Of a DNA stretch of 64,000 bases, positions 6,237 to 13,881 are shown piece by piece. The notes below the pieces were generated by a model. The model saw only the letters and a list, made by a program, of their open reading frames with translations. It searched no databases and had not been told where the DNA came from. Both the position numbers and the translations under genes were made by a program. Within the stretch, counting starts at the first letter, position 1, and each line of letters begins with the position of its first letter. The stretch comes from a virus. The stretch is taken from the IMG/VR virus record IMGVR_UViG_3300030102_006934, positions 214,713-278,712 of that record; one strand, given 5' to 3'.

Positions 6237-8609
6237 ATGTCACTAAACAGGGATAACAACGCTTTATTAGATTTACTAGATAATAAGATTGATTTAATAA
6301 AAATAGATTTAATAGAAACCATTGATGAACTAGATGGTTTGGAAAATAAGTTAATACCAGAAAGTCATTTATTATTAGAGAAGGTATCTTTATGGAGTAA
6401 GGTTAAGTACGGACTATCAAAATTAGGTAGGTATAAAGCTGGGGGTAAGATTTTAGGTAAAAGAAAAATAGACCAAGAGACCGCGGCTAAAATAGTTAGA
6501 ATACTAGATAAAAAGGGTAATGAGTCTTTAAAAGAATTAGATTCTTTAATAAAACAACAAAGTTCTAAGGGTAAGGGTGATTTCCCAAATAACCAAGACC
6601 CAGAGATATTTCTAAATATAATAGAGTCAATAGCGGCTGTTTACGATTCGATAGTGGAAGCTACTAAAAAGAATTCTGAAGAAAAAGGATTTTTACCAAT
6701 AGATGCTGCTAATTCAATTATACTAGATTTAAGAGAATATGTTAAGAAATTTTTAGATGTTGATTTATCAGCTGCCTATTCTGTTATGGATTCTGAAGAA
6801 GAAAAAGAAAGTGAATTAATAGTTGATAATACCATTGAAGAAGATAGGTCTAAGGATGTTAGGAAAAAATTACAGGCTAAAGTAGGTAAGGACGCCGAAA
6901 AAATAGATTCTCAAAGAATGAAGACTTTGAAGTCTTGGAAATTACCGTTAGCTTTATTAGGTACAGGAGCTTCTTTTGGGGCTTTAAGTTGGTTAATTCA
7001 TTATCTTTTTGACCCTCAAGAAATTACTCAAATGTCACCTGAAGAAATAAGGTCGGCTAGTGAGGGTACTTTGGGGAATATTCAACCAGGTGAAGGATTT
7101 ACTCAAATAATGAACAGAACAATGGATATGGATTTAGGACCAGGTTCAGACCCTAATGATGTTGTTGCTGGTTTATCTAAATTAGGTGATGGTGATCCAA
7201 ACGTGGGTATAGATATAATCACACAAAAAGGTGGTATATTTCAAGACCCAGTTGCGGCTAAAGCAACATTAAGTGAGATAGTTAGTAACCCAAATGGTCA
7301 TGGTGATAATTTAGGAGAAGTATTTAAAGGTGATTGGGCTGGTACTGGAAAAAATGCTGGTGATACTTTAGTTACTGTACCAGGTGGTACTTTGAAGGGT
7401 ATGATTGTTAAAAGTATTATTAGGTGGACAACCAAAAAAACTATTGTTGGTGGTAGTAAAATGTTAATAGCTGCACCAATACTTAAGATATTAGGTATTG
7501 CTTTATTTGGTGGGGGTGTTGCTGTTAAATTAATGAGGGAAAAAGGTAAGAGACAATCTAGATCTAAAACCTTAGATGATTTATTACAATCACTACAATT
7601 GGTTAAACCTACAAAAGAGAACCCACCTATCATAGATATTAAACCAGAAGATGAAGAAGACCCAGATGAAATTATAGATGACCCTAAAGGAGGTGAAGGA
7701 GATGACCCTAAAGGAGATGACCCTAAAGGAGATGACCCTAAAGGAGGCGAAGGAGATGACCCTAAAGGAGGCGAAGGAGATGACCCTAAAGGAGGTTCTG
7801 GTGGTGGAACAACAGGTGGGGGTACTGATGATCCTAGTATACCTAAAGATTTCCTAGATGGTAATAGAAACATGCAGTTAGCTTATTTATCTAAAAACTT
7901 TTTACCTGGTGGTAAAAGTTTGTGGGATAGACTTGGATTAAAAGAGGGTACTGTTTTACCTTCTGGACTTTTTGACGCAGCTTTAGGACAAGGTAAAGTA
8001 GACCAAGAAAAGTATTTAAAAGCCTTTTTCAATAAACTAAAAAAAGATGGTGACTTACTTAAGGACACTAGTTTTGATAAATGGAAGAAGGGTTTATTTA
8101 AGAAAGATAATTTAGCTTTAGTAGCGTGGATTAGGAATACTAGAAAAGGTATTGGTTCTTTCTTTAAAAAACTTAAGGACGCTTTCCCAGAGTTTGAAAT
8201 TAGTACTAGAGCTAAAGCAGGTATCTCAAAACCTGGTCAAAGAGGTAAGGGAGCTGGAACAGCGGGTAGTATAAACAATTCAACAGATATTAGATATGAT
8301 TTAATAATAGAAGCAGGTTTAGGTAGTACGGCTAATCAAGCTGGTTTTGACGAGTCTACTTTTATGAAAAATTTACCACAATTTATGAAAATGTTAGCTT
8401 CAATGTACTTTGGAGCTAAAGGTAGTAAGTTATACTATAATGAAAAGGCTGTATTAGATAAGTGTAAGAAATATGGTTGTAAAGCAACATCTTCAAAAGA
8501 GTTCGATAAAAGTGTTTCCGATGATTACTATTTAATAGATGATCAAAAAATGAAACAAGAAAAGACTTTAAACGAAGAAATAATGAGAATAAGACAATTA
8601 ATGAAATAA
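6237..8609 (+). CDS. Large two-TM structural/ejection protein with DPKG repeat linker
   Basis: The 790-aa protein has an N-terminal helical region (1-230), a hydrophobic segment at about 235-256 and a second at about 408-430. A low-complexity acidic Gly/Pro linker follows at about 481-520, built from six DDPKG units. The C-terminal domain is basic and ends in LNEEIMRIRQLMK. IPES near residue 41 fits an (I/L)xE site. It lies just upstream of the tail tube gene on the same strand. Two separated membrane segments in a large non-enzymatic phage protein suggest an ejected or pore-type protein, but that is inference and no family is recognised. Confidence 0.6.
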   Translation: MSLNRDNNALLDLLDNKIDLIKIDLIETIDELDGLENKLIPESHLLLEKVSLWSKVKYGLSKLGRYKAGGKILGKRKIDQETAAKIVRILDKKGNESLKELDSLIKQQSSKGKGDFPNNQDPEIFLNIIESIAAVYDSIVEATKKNSEEKGFLPIDAANSIILDLREYVKKFLDVDLSAAYSVMDSEEEKESELIVDNTIEEDRSKDVRKKLQAKVGKDAEKIDSQRMKTLKSWKLPLALLGTGASFGALSWLIHYLFDPQEITQMSPEEIRSASEGTLGNIQPGEGFTQIMNRTMDMDLGPGSDPNDVVAGLSKLGDGDPNVGIDIITQKGGIFQDPVAAKATLSEIVSNPNGHGDNLGEVFKGDWAGTGKNAGDTLVTVPGGTLKGMIVKSIIRWTTKKTIVGGSKMLIAAPILKILGIALFGGGVAVKLMREKGKRQSRSKTLDDLLQSLQLVKPTKENPPIIDIKPEDEEDPDEIIDDPKGGEGDDPKGDDPKGDDPKGGEGDDPKGGEGDDPKGGSGGGTTGGGTDDPSIPKDFLDGNRNMQLAYLSKNFLPGGKSLWDRLGLKEGTVLPSGLFDAALGQGKVDQEKYLKAFFNKLKKDGDLLKDTSFDKWKKGLFKKDNLALVAWIRNTRKGIGSFFKKLKDAFPEFEISTRAKAGISKPGQRGKGAGTAGSINNSTDIRYDLIIEAGLGSTANQAGFDESTFMKNLPQFMKMLASMYFGAKGSKLYYNEKAVLDKCKKYGCKATSSKEFDKSVSDDYYLIDDQKMKQEKTLNEEIMRIRQLMK
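7677..7795 (+). repeat. In-frame tandem repeat (GATGACCCTAAAGGA units)
   Basis: Six copies of the 15-bp unit GATGACCCTAAAGGA start at 7677, 7701, 7716, 7731, 7755 and 7779. Three of the intervals carry an extra 9-bp GGYGAAGGA. All spacings are multiples of three, so copy-number changes keep the frame. Confidence 0.9.
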
Positions 8610-8623
8610 AACAAAATTGTCGC

Positions 8624-8640
8624 ATATTTATAATAAAAGA
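8624..8640 (+). promoter_or_regulatory. ATATTTATA-type element upstream of tail tube gene
   Basis: ATATTTATAATAAAAGA lies 25 bp before the tail-tube ATG. This copy has the central consensus ATATTTATAATAAAA. Confidence 0.55.
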
Positions 8641-8665
8641 TAATAAAAAAGTAAAAACATAAACA

Positions 8666-9154
8666 ATGGCAGATTTATTGATGAGAATGCCTGTTCCTTA
8701 CGAACCAAAGAAAAAGAACAGGTTTATATTTAGATTCCCTACACCTCTTGGAATTCAAGAGTGGTTTGTAGCTTCTGGTTCTAGACCAGCAATTACTATA
8801 GAAGAGGTGCCTATTCAATTCTTAAACACCGAAACATACGTAGCGGGTAGATTTAATTGGGAGAGTATTGATGTAACATTTCGTGACCCTATTGGTCCTT
8901 CAGCGGCTCAGGCTCTTATGGAATGGGTTCGTTTACACGCGGAATCGGTAACAGGTCGTATGGGTTATGCAGCGGGTTATAAGAAAGATATTGAGTTAGA
9001 ATTATTAGACCCTACAGGTGTTGTCATTGAAAAATGGATACTACAAGGAACTATGTTAACAAACGTTAACTTTAACGATTTAGATTATGGTTCATCTGAT
9101 ATTGCTGACATCAACGCTACTTTAAGATTTGATAGAGCTATACACGTATTCTAA
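8666..9154 (+). CDS. T4 gp19-like tail tube protein
   Basis: The 162-aa protein matches the gp19 tail-tube family in size and layout. A short N-terminal arm (MADLLMRMPVPYEPKKKNRF) leads into strands around FPTPLGIQEWFV and SGSRPAITIEEVPIQFLN. An ExxDVTFRDPIGPSAAQALMEW helix region follows, and it ends in DINATLRFDRAIHVF. Members stack as hexameric rings to form the inner tube through which DNA passes. It stands as its own unit, with the ATATTTATA element upstream and a terminator downstream, as expected for a highly expressed structural gene. No sheath gene is in the window. Confidence 0.9.
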   Translation: MADLLMRMPVPYEPKKKNRFIFRFPTPLGIQEWFVASGSRPAITIEEVPIQFLNTETYVAGRFNWESIDVTFRDPIGPSAAQALMEWVRLHAESVTGRMGYAAGYKKDIELELLDPTGVVIEKWILQGTMLTNVNFNDLDYGSSDIADINATLRFDRAIHVF

Positions 9155-9173
9155 TAAAAAAATTAATTATAAA

Positions 9174-9199
9174 AACCCTCTTTACTGGAGGGTTTTTTT
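9174..9199. terminator. Bidirectional intrinsic terminator
   Basis: AACCCTC (9174-9180) pairs with GAGGGTT (9188-9194) around a 7-nt loop, with a T-run to 9199 and an A-run on the left. The stop codon of the convergent glycosylase gene lies in the loop. Confidence 0.85.
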
Positions 9200-9964
9200 A
9201 TGCTTTGAATCGAACCAAAAAGTTCTACCATTTCTATCTTTAATTTTTTCCTTTTTAGTATAACACCTCATCCATTCTCTAAATGTTAATTTATCATCAA
9301 AGTATGGATTCATCCATTGTGATAGTTGTCCACCTCCTAGTTGGTAAGCTTCTTCAACCACAGTATCACACAAAGATAACATTTTTTTATTTTTAATAGC
9401 TTCTCTAGAGGATACAAATGGGTCTTGGTCAGCTCTATCTAAAATCTCAGCTCTAAGGTAGTTACCCATTCCGTTGAAGTATTTTTGATCTAACATTAAT
9501 TCGTAAATTGGTTTGTCGAATATTTTTTTATGAGAATTATTATGTAAGTTGTCTACAAAATCATCCCATTCAGTTAACATACAAGGACCTCTATTATCAG
9601 ACCATCCATTACTTTCCTTCCATCTAGAAAATCTTCTAACATCATACATACATAATTTACCACCACTTAATGATTCAAAAATTATATGTGAGTGTTTAGG
9701 TACATTACCCTTCTCAATAAAAACCCAATTACCAGACATACCCATACCCATTAAAAACCTTTTCTCTTTTTTAGTTTTTACATCTTCAATGACCAACATT
9801 AACTCTTTACCTCTACTAAAAGAATAAATTTTAAACTCTTTATAAGGTACACTTATATTTGGGTTTTTATTCTTTTCAGATTTTTTAACGTCAACATAAG
9901 TTTCGTCTTTACTAACATAATTAATGTATTCAGACATAATTTTGACTTCTGCTAATTCAGGCAT
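9182..9964 (-). CDS. Fpg/Nei-family DNA glycosylase, zincless type
   Basis: The 260-aa protein starts MPELAEV, giving the catalytic N-terminal Pro2 and Glu3 once Met is removed. RGKEL supplies the conserved Lys53, and the H2TH region (DQKYFNGMGNYLRAEIL, about 159-175) is well kept. Family members remove oxidised bases and cut the resulting abasic site. The C-terminal zinc finger is degenerate: only one Cys remains in residues 225-260, while the GRTFWF arginine (R247) is retained, much like the zincless finger of eukaryotic NEIL1. It is the last gene of a minus-strand operon, 2 bp after a 63-aa ORF. Confidence 0.9.
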   Translation of the reverse strand: MPELAEVKIMSEYINYVSKDETYVDVKKSEKNKNPNISVPYKEFKIYSFSRGKELMLVIEDVKTKKEKRFLMGMGMSGNWVFIEKGNVPKHSHIIFESLSGGKLCMYDVRRFSRWKESNGWSDNRGPCMLTEWDDFVDNLHNNSHKKIFDKPIYELMLDQKYFNGMGNYLRAEILDRADQDPFVSSREAIKNKKMLSLCDTVVEEAYQLGGGQLSQWMNPYFDDKLTFREWMRCYTKKEKIKDRNGRTFWFDSKHKKTLQ

Positions 9965-9966
9965 TA

Positions 9967-10158
9967 TTATCTATTTTTATTGATTATTTTTTCTATTTTT
10001 TCAACCGTAGAGTCATCCAACTTCATTCTACCACCAAATTCCATTTTTATGATTAGTAGCTCGTTACTTATTGATGATATATCCGAGGTGTTCTTCCTTA
10101 ATTTTGTTAACTCTCCTTTTAATTCTAATAAAAGGTCTAATCCTTTATTGATTGTCAT
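9967..10158 (-). CDS. Small hypothetical protein
   Basis: The 63-aa ORF fits tightly between the peptidase gene (9 bp upstream) and the glycosylase gene (2 bp downstream), all on the minus strand, which supports it being real. The product looks like a helical coiled-coil hairpin (LLLELKGELTKLRKNTSDIS, then VEKIEKIINKNR). No family is recognised. Confidence 0.6.
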   Translation of the reverse strand: MTINKGLDLLLELKGELTKLRKNTSDISSISNELLIIKMEFGGRMKLDDSTVEKIEKIINKNR

Positions 10159-10167
10159 CTTTTTGAT

Positions 10168-11007
10168 TTAATTTTCGTCACCACCCTCCTCTAAAATAGT
10201 AGAGTAGTTAGGTTTATTTGTTAATAATTCACTTTTGGAACCTTCATAAAAGTTTTCACCGAGAATACTATGAAGTTTAATACCTAGATTAAAAGCGTTT
10301 TGTACTTCTTCAACAACAACATATTCATCATCTGTATGATATCTATGGTAACCAGCCGCTAAATTAAGACAAGCGAAGTTGAATTTTTCCATTAAAGGCC
10401 AAATGTCCGTATATGGATGTCTTTCCCAACTAGTAACACCATGTTCTAATATTGGTTCGGAAACTTTTTCAGCGAAATCACTATTTTCAGAGAATAACCT
10501 TTTACCCATTAAAGTTAAACTCATTGAATTACCTTTGGGTGAATCATATTGAATAGCGTAACCCACATCTTTAAAAAAGTTAGGGTCTGCTTGATTTGAA
10601 CCTATACAACCTATTTCTTCGGAAACAAAAAAGGCGACTTTAACATTATCTAATTTGTCTAACATCTCCAAACAAAGGTAAACACCACATTTATCATCCC
10701 CACCAATTCCTGAAGGTCTCATTGTTGTAGAATCAATACCAGTTAATATGGTCTTACCTTCTTCTTCTAGTTGAATGACTTTAAGATTTTTATTCACTCT
10801 ATGAACTGTATCTGTGTGCGACACAAAACAAGGAAAATTATCAGTTTTACCTTTAGTAACATATATATTACCTATTTCATCTATATGATGTTTGTAATTC
10901 TTTTGTGTTAGAACTTCTTTCAGATAATCTATCATCAATCCTTCATCTCTAGAGAATGTAGGTACCGATAATACTTCTTTCAATCTGTTTAAATTAGGGT
11001 CTTTCAT
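10168..11007 (-). CDS. M20-family zinc metallopeptidase (PepT-like)
   Basis: The 279-aa protein carries the M20/M28-type metal-site pattern in order: HTDTVH (H64, D66), a GIGGDDKCG bridging aspartate region (D104/D105), SEEIGCIGS (E130/E131), QYDSP (D155) and YHRYHTDDEY (H221/H224). Family members are di-zinc aminopeptidases or carboxypeptidases. It is shorter than cellular PepT (about 400 aa), apparently lacking most of the dimerisation domain. It heads a minus-strand operon with a good Bacteroidota-type promoter. A role in peptide salvage or host-protein turnover beside the phage ClpP is an inference. Confidence 0.85.
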   Translation of the reverse strand: MKDPNLNRLKEVLSVPTFSRDEGLMIDYLKEVLTQKNYKHHIDEIGNIYVTKGKTDNFPCFVSHTDTVHRVNKNLKVIQLEEEGKTILTGIDSTTMRPSGIGGDDKCGVYLCLEMLDKLDNVKVAFFVSEEIGCIGSNQADPNFFKDVGYAIQYDSPKGNSMSLTLMGKRLFSENSDFAEKVSEPILEHGVTSWERHPYTDIWPLMEKFNFACLNLAAGYHRYHTDDEYVVVEEVQNAFNLGIKLHSILGENFYEGSKSELLTNKPNYSTILEEGGDEN

Positions 11008-11030
11008 TTTAAAATCTTTTAATATTTAGA

Positions 11031-11062
11031 CAAATATAAAGACTTTTTTCCTATTAAACAAA
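11031..11062 (-). promoter_or_regulatory. Bacteroidota-type promoter (TTTG-N20-TATATTTG)
   Basis: On the minus strand TTTG (11062-11059) and TATATTTG (11038-11031) are separated by 20 bp. This is an exact match to the Bacteroidota primary-sigma consensus TTTG-N19-21-TAnnTTTG. It lies 23 bp upstream of the peptidase ATG. Confidence 0.65.
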
Positions 11063-11229
11063 TTTTTTGTGATTTTTTTTGCTAGCGAAAGCTTTTCTTT
11101 GAGCTTATATGTATATTATATTAAGTAAAAGCATATTAATAATAATGATCTAAAAGCTGCTTAAAAAAATAAAAACAAAATATTTATGAATGTAAATAGT
11201 ATAATAAAAGTTTTATAAAAAAAATATTA
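11063..11229. other. Divergent intergenic region
   Basis: This is most of the longest gene-free stretch (222 bp, 11008-11229). Besides the minus-strand promoter it holds an ATATTTATG element (about 11180-11188), near-palindromic AAAGCTTTT and AAGCTGCTT blocks, and A-rich runs before the ATG at 11230. No small ORF is convincing. Confidence 0.4.
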
Positions 11230-12003
11230 ATGGACGTACAAAATCAAACAATAGAAAACAAAAGTGTACAAGTAGAAGTACCTTATGATATAATACCGTT
11301 ACCTTCAAAAGGTTTATTATATCCAGGTAGAAAACCTAATTTAGAGGTTGAATACTTAACCGCTATGGATGAAAACATTCTAACATCTCCTAATCTTTTA
11401 CAGTCAGGTAAATTTATAGAGGTTTTAATGAAAAGAAAAATAAGAAAAGGCCAAGTATCTCACGATGATTTGTTACTCGGTGACAGGAATTCTATCTTAA
11501 TATGGTTAAGAGCTACTGGTTATGGTGAAAAATATCCAGTAACAATACAAACACCAGAAGGACTAGAAATAGAAACAGAGGTAGATTTAACAAAATTGAA
11601 ACAAAAAGAATTAGGAGCAGAACCAGACGATAATGGATTATTCGATTTTACCTTACCCCAATCTAAGAAAAGAATTAAATTTAGGTTATTAACGGTAAAA
11701 GATGAAGATGAATTAACAAAAAGAGAAAAAGCTCAAGAAAAAAGAAAGGCTGAATTTTCAGACAGCTTAACACACAAGTTAGGTACACATATCATGAGTA
11801 TTGATGGTCGTAATGATAAAGAATGGATACATAATTTTGTTAGAGTTATGCCGGCTAGAGATTCATTAGCTTTAAGAAGATATATAAATGATATCGAACC
11901 AGGTGTCGATTTATCTATCACAGTGGAGGGTCCTGGAGGTGACCCTATAGACACATTTCTTGTCCTTGGACCAGACTTTCTTTGGCCTGAGTTCGGAGTA
12001 TAA
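11230..12003 (+). CDS. T4 gp26-like baseplate hub subunit
   Basis: The 257-aa protein has the layout of the T4 baseplate hub family: an N-terminal IPLPSKGLLYP motif (residues about 22-32), a VEYLTAMDENIL segment, LLLGDRNSILIWLRATGYG (about 80-99) and a C-terminal REYIND-type helix (RRYINDIEPGVD). Related genes sit next to the tape measure in T4-like phages, as here. The zinc-ribbon Cys residues seen in some homologues are absent. Its end overlaps the next ORF by 44 bp in a different frame. Confidence 0.75.
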   Translation: MDVQNQTIENKSVQVEVPYDIIPLPSKGLLYPGRKPNLEVEYLTAMDENILTSPNLLQSGKFIEVLMKRKIRKGQVSHDDLLLGDRNSILIWLRATGYGEKYPVTIQTPEGLEIETEVDLTKLKQKELGAEPDDNGLFDFTLPQSKKRIKFRLLTVKDEDELTKREKAQEKRKAEFSDSLTHKLGTHIMSIDGRNDKEWIHNFVRVMPARDSLALRRYINDIEPGVDLSITVEGPGGDPIDTFLVLGPDFLWPEFGV

Positions 12004-12208
12004 ACCTTATTTAACCAATGAAATATTTATATGTACCAAACATATAGGATTTACTAGAGCAGACATAATGTCAATGCCTATTTGGGAAAGAAGGAATTAT
12101 ATAACTCAACTTTTAGAAGAAAAAGAAGAAGAAAAAAAACAAATGGATAGAGTTAATAGTACATCATCTAGTAGTGGTGGAAAAAGAACTAGGAGAGTGA
12201 CTACTTAA
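11960..12208 (+). CDS. Small gp51-like baseplate hub assembly protein
   Basis: The 82-aa ORF overlaps the end of the gp26-like gene. The central block (FTRADIMSMPIWERRNYITQLLEEKEEE) looks like the short hub-assembly protein that follows gp26 in T4-like phages. It ends in a Ser-rich, basic tail (RTRRVTT). The only in-frame starts before this block are TTG at 11960 and 11966; the first ATG is at 12068. An ATATTTATA copy at 12023-12031 lies inside the gene. The stop codon sits in the loop of the terminator. Identification is by position and a short motif. Confidence 0.6.
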   Translation: MSLDQTFFGLSSEYKPYLTNEIFICTKHIGFTRADIMSMPIWERRNYITQLLEEKEEEKKQMDRVNSTSSSSGGKRTRRVTT

Positions 12209-12224
12209 GTCACTCTTTTTTTCT
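12195..12224 (+). terminator. Intrinsic terminator
   Basis: GAGTGACT (12195-12202) pairs with AGTCACTC (12208-12215) around a 5-nt loop and is followed by a T-run. It overlaps the stop codon of the gp51-like ORF. Confidence 0.85.
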
Positions 12225-12231
12225 TTCTCGT

Positions 12232-12247
12232 ATATTTATAATAAAAA
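12232..12247 (+). promoter_or_regulatory. ATATTTATA-type element (candidate phage promoter)
   Basis: ATATTTATAATAAAAA lies 6 bp before the ATG at 12254 and directly after a terminator, as expected of a true promoter. Confidence 0.6.
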
Positions 12248-12253
12248 GAAAGT

Positions 12254-13861
12254 ATGGACTTAAAATTAGGGAGTGTACTGAATTCAAGTGTTGATGATTT
12301 ATTAATAAAAGAATTCTTCACTATAGGTAAGGGTGAAATATTCAAAGACTATATACCGATACAATTTTTTAATGAACCAGTAAAGACAAGAATGGTCCTT
12401 GACGGTCTTGAGACAGAAGGAGAAATGACTTTAACTGATAGTGATTACAGTTCACACGAACAAGGTGAAGGTAAACCTTTAGAAACATATACTTTTAATT
12501 ACATACCAATCAGAACTTTAGACGGTAAAATAAAAAAGGGTGATAGGTTTATAATTAAAATTAAGGGTAGTGATATGTACAACCCAAAAATTAAAACTCC
12601 AGCACTTGAAATGGATAGAGGTTATACTACATTAACCGATAAGGTAGGTAATGGTAGTGATGGTACAACCGAAAAAGAACAAGAAGGAAGTGGTGATGAA
12701 CAAAATGTATCTACAGACGAAGAAACTTTTAAAGATTTAGACTCTAGTTTAAAAAATATAAAATCACAAACACCAAATCTAAAATCACTAGATATAAGTG
12801 GTAGGGGTGATAAAGACCCAAGTTTTAGAAGAAATGTGGTTTTAAATTTCGCTAATTCTAGTAAAACAAATATTAAAATACAAGGAAAGTCTTTATTCGA
12901 CATGTTAAAAAAACTTTCTGACGATAAAATAGTTGAGAAAGATGAGGTAAAATGGACAGACGAGGTATCAAAATTTTTCAATGATTTACTAAAACTATTT
13001 AGTGAACTACATAAATGTTGTAAAGAAAATAAATTATATATAAGAATAAAAAAATTCTTAAAAGAATTATATGACGCTTTAAAAAATGTCAGAGGTAAAT
13101 ACAAAGATGAAAAACAAAGAGACTTAGCTTATACTAAAATAATTATGTCAATGAGCGATATTATAAATTACATATCTAAAGCTAGTAATTTCAGTAATCA
13201 AGGACAAAAAACAGAAAATATAATAAAAGAAGAACCTAAAGTTACAAAAATAACTTTCAAAGACTTTAATGTGAATACACCAAAAACAGCTACTGATGCA
13301 AAGGAAAAAATTTTTGATGACGATAATTTAAGTCAAAGAGAAATGGAAAGATTAGCTTTTAAACTGTATGGTAAAGATGCTGGTAAGTTTTTCCCTAAAT
13401 TGTCTTTAAAATTTAAAGATATACCAAGTTTATTTGGTCTTGTTGGTTCTGGTGGTATAGAAACGAGACAGGACAAGTTAGCTGATAAATATGGTATATA
13501 TAACCTAGACCGTATGGTTGGTGATAGTAGCTCTAAGAGTATGGATAACACACCCCAATACAAATTACGATTCGATAAAGATGTAAAAATCGCAGACGCT
13601 AAAAGTGGGATTAAATTAGAAATTAAAAAGGACGAAGAAAAAATATTTAATTATGATCAATCTAATAAAGTTTTAATACACAAGACCAGTAGTAAAAGTC
13701 AAAATGTTAGTCAAATTTTTATAGAAATAGATGAAGAACCAAAAAAAGGTAAATCTTATGATGAAAAAATAACTAAAATAATACCTATAAGAGGTGGGGT
13801 ACTAGAGAATAACCCAAACTACAAAGTTAAATTTACGGTAGTAGACGGCCCAAATAAATAA
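12254..13861 (+). CDS. Hypothetical structural protein upstream of tape measure
   Basis: The 535-aa protein has a possible N-terminal beta domain (residues 1-120, strands such as FKDYIPIQFF and ETYTFNYIPIRTL). A charged, disordered-looking linker spans about 135-190 and a helical middle about 195-320. The C-terminal half is basic with a helical RDLAFKLYGKDA-like segment and ends in beta-rich sequence. It lies between the hub genes and the tape measure, which suggests a tail-hub or baseplate part. No family is recognised. It begins a new transcription unit after the terminator at 12195-12215. Confidence 0.6.
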   Translation: MDLKLGSVLNSSVDDLLIKEFFTIGKGEIFKDYIPIQFFNEPVKTRMVLDGLETEGEMTLTDSDYSSHEQGEGKPLETYTFNYIPIRTLDGKIKKGDRFIIKIKGSDMYNPKIKTPALEMDRGYTTLTDKVGNGSDGTTEKEQEGSGDEQNVSTDEETFKDLDSSLKNIKSQTPNLKSLDISGRGDKDPSFRRNVVLNFANSSKTNIKIQGKSLFDMLKKLSDDKIVEKDEVKWTDEVSKFFNDLLKLFSELHKCCKENKLYIRIKKFLKELYDALKNVRGKYKDEKQRDLAYTKIIMSMSDIINYISKASNFSNQGQKTENIIKEEPKVTKITFKDFNVNTPKTATDAKEKIFDDDNLSQREMERLAFKLYGKDAGKFFPKLSLKFKDIPSLFGLVGSGGIETRQDKLADKYGIYNLDRMVGDSSSKSMDNTPQYKLRFDKDVKIADAKSGIKLEIKKDEEKIFNYDQSNKVLIHKTSSKSQNVSQIFIEIDEEPKKGKSYDEKITKIIPIRGGVLENNPNYKVKFTVVDGPNK

Positions 13862-13881
13862 TAAACTAAAAAAGTAAAAAG

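Noticed and set aside
7298-7873. Minus-strand ORF of 191 aa with Pro/Ser repeats
   Set aside because: Shadow of the DPKG repeat region in the plus-strand 790-aa gene; no independent promoter or start context.
9980-10171. Plus-strand 63-aa ORF opposite the small minus-strand gene
   Set aside because: It runs antisense to the tight minus-strand operon, and its hydrophobic composition is typical of a reverse-strand shadow.
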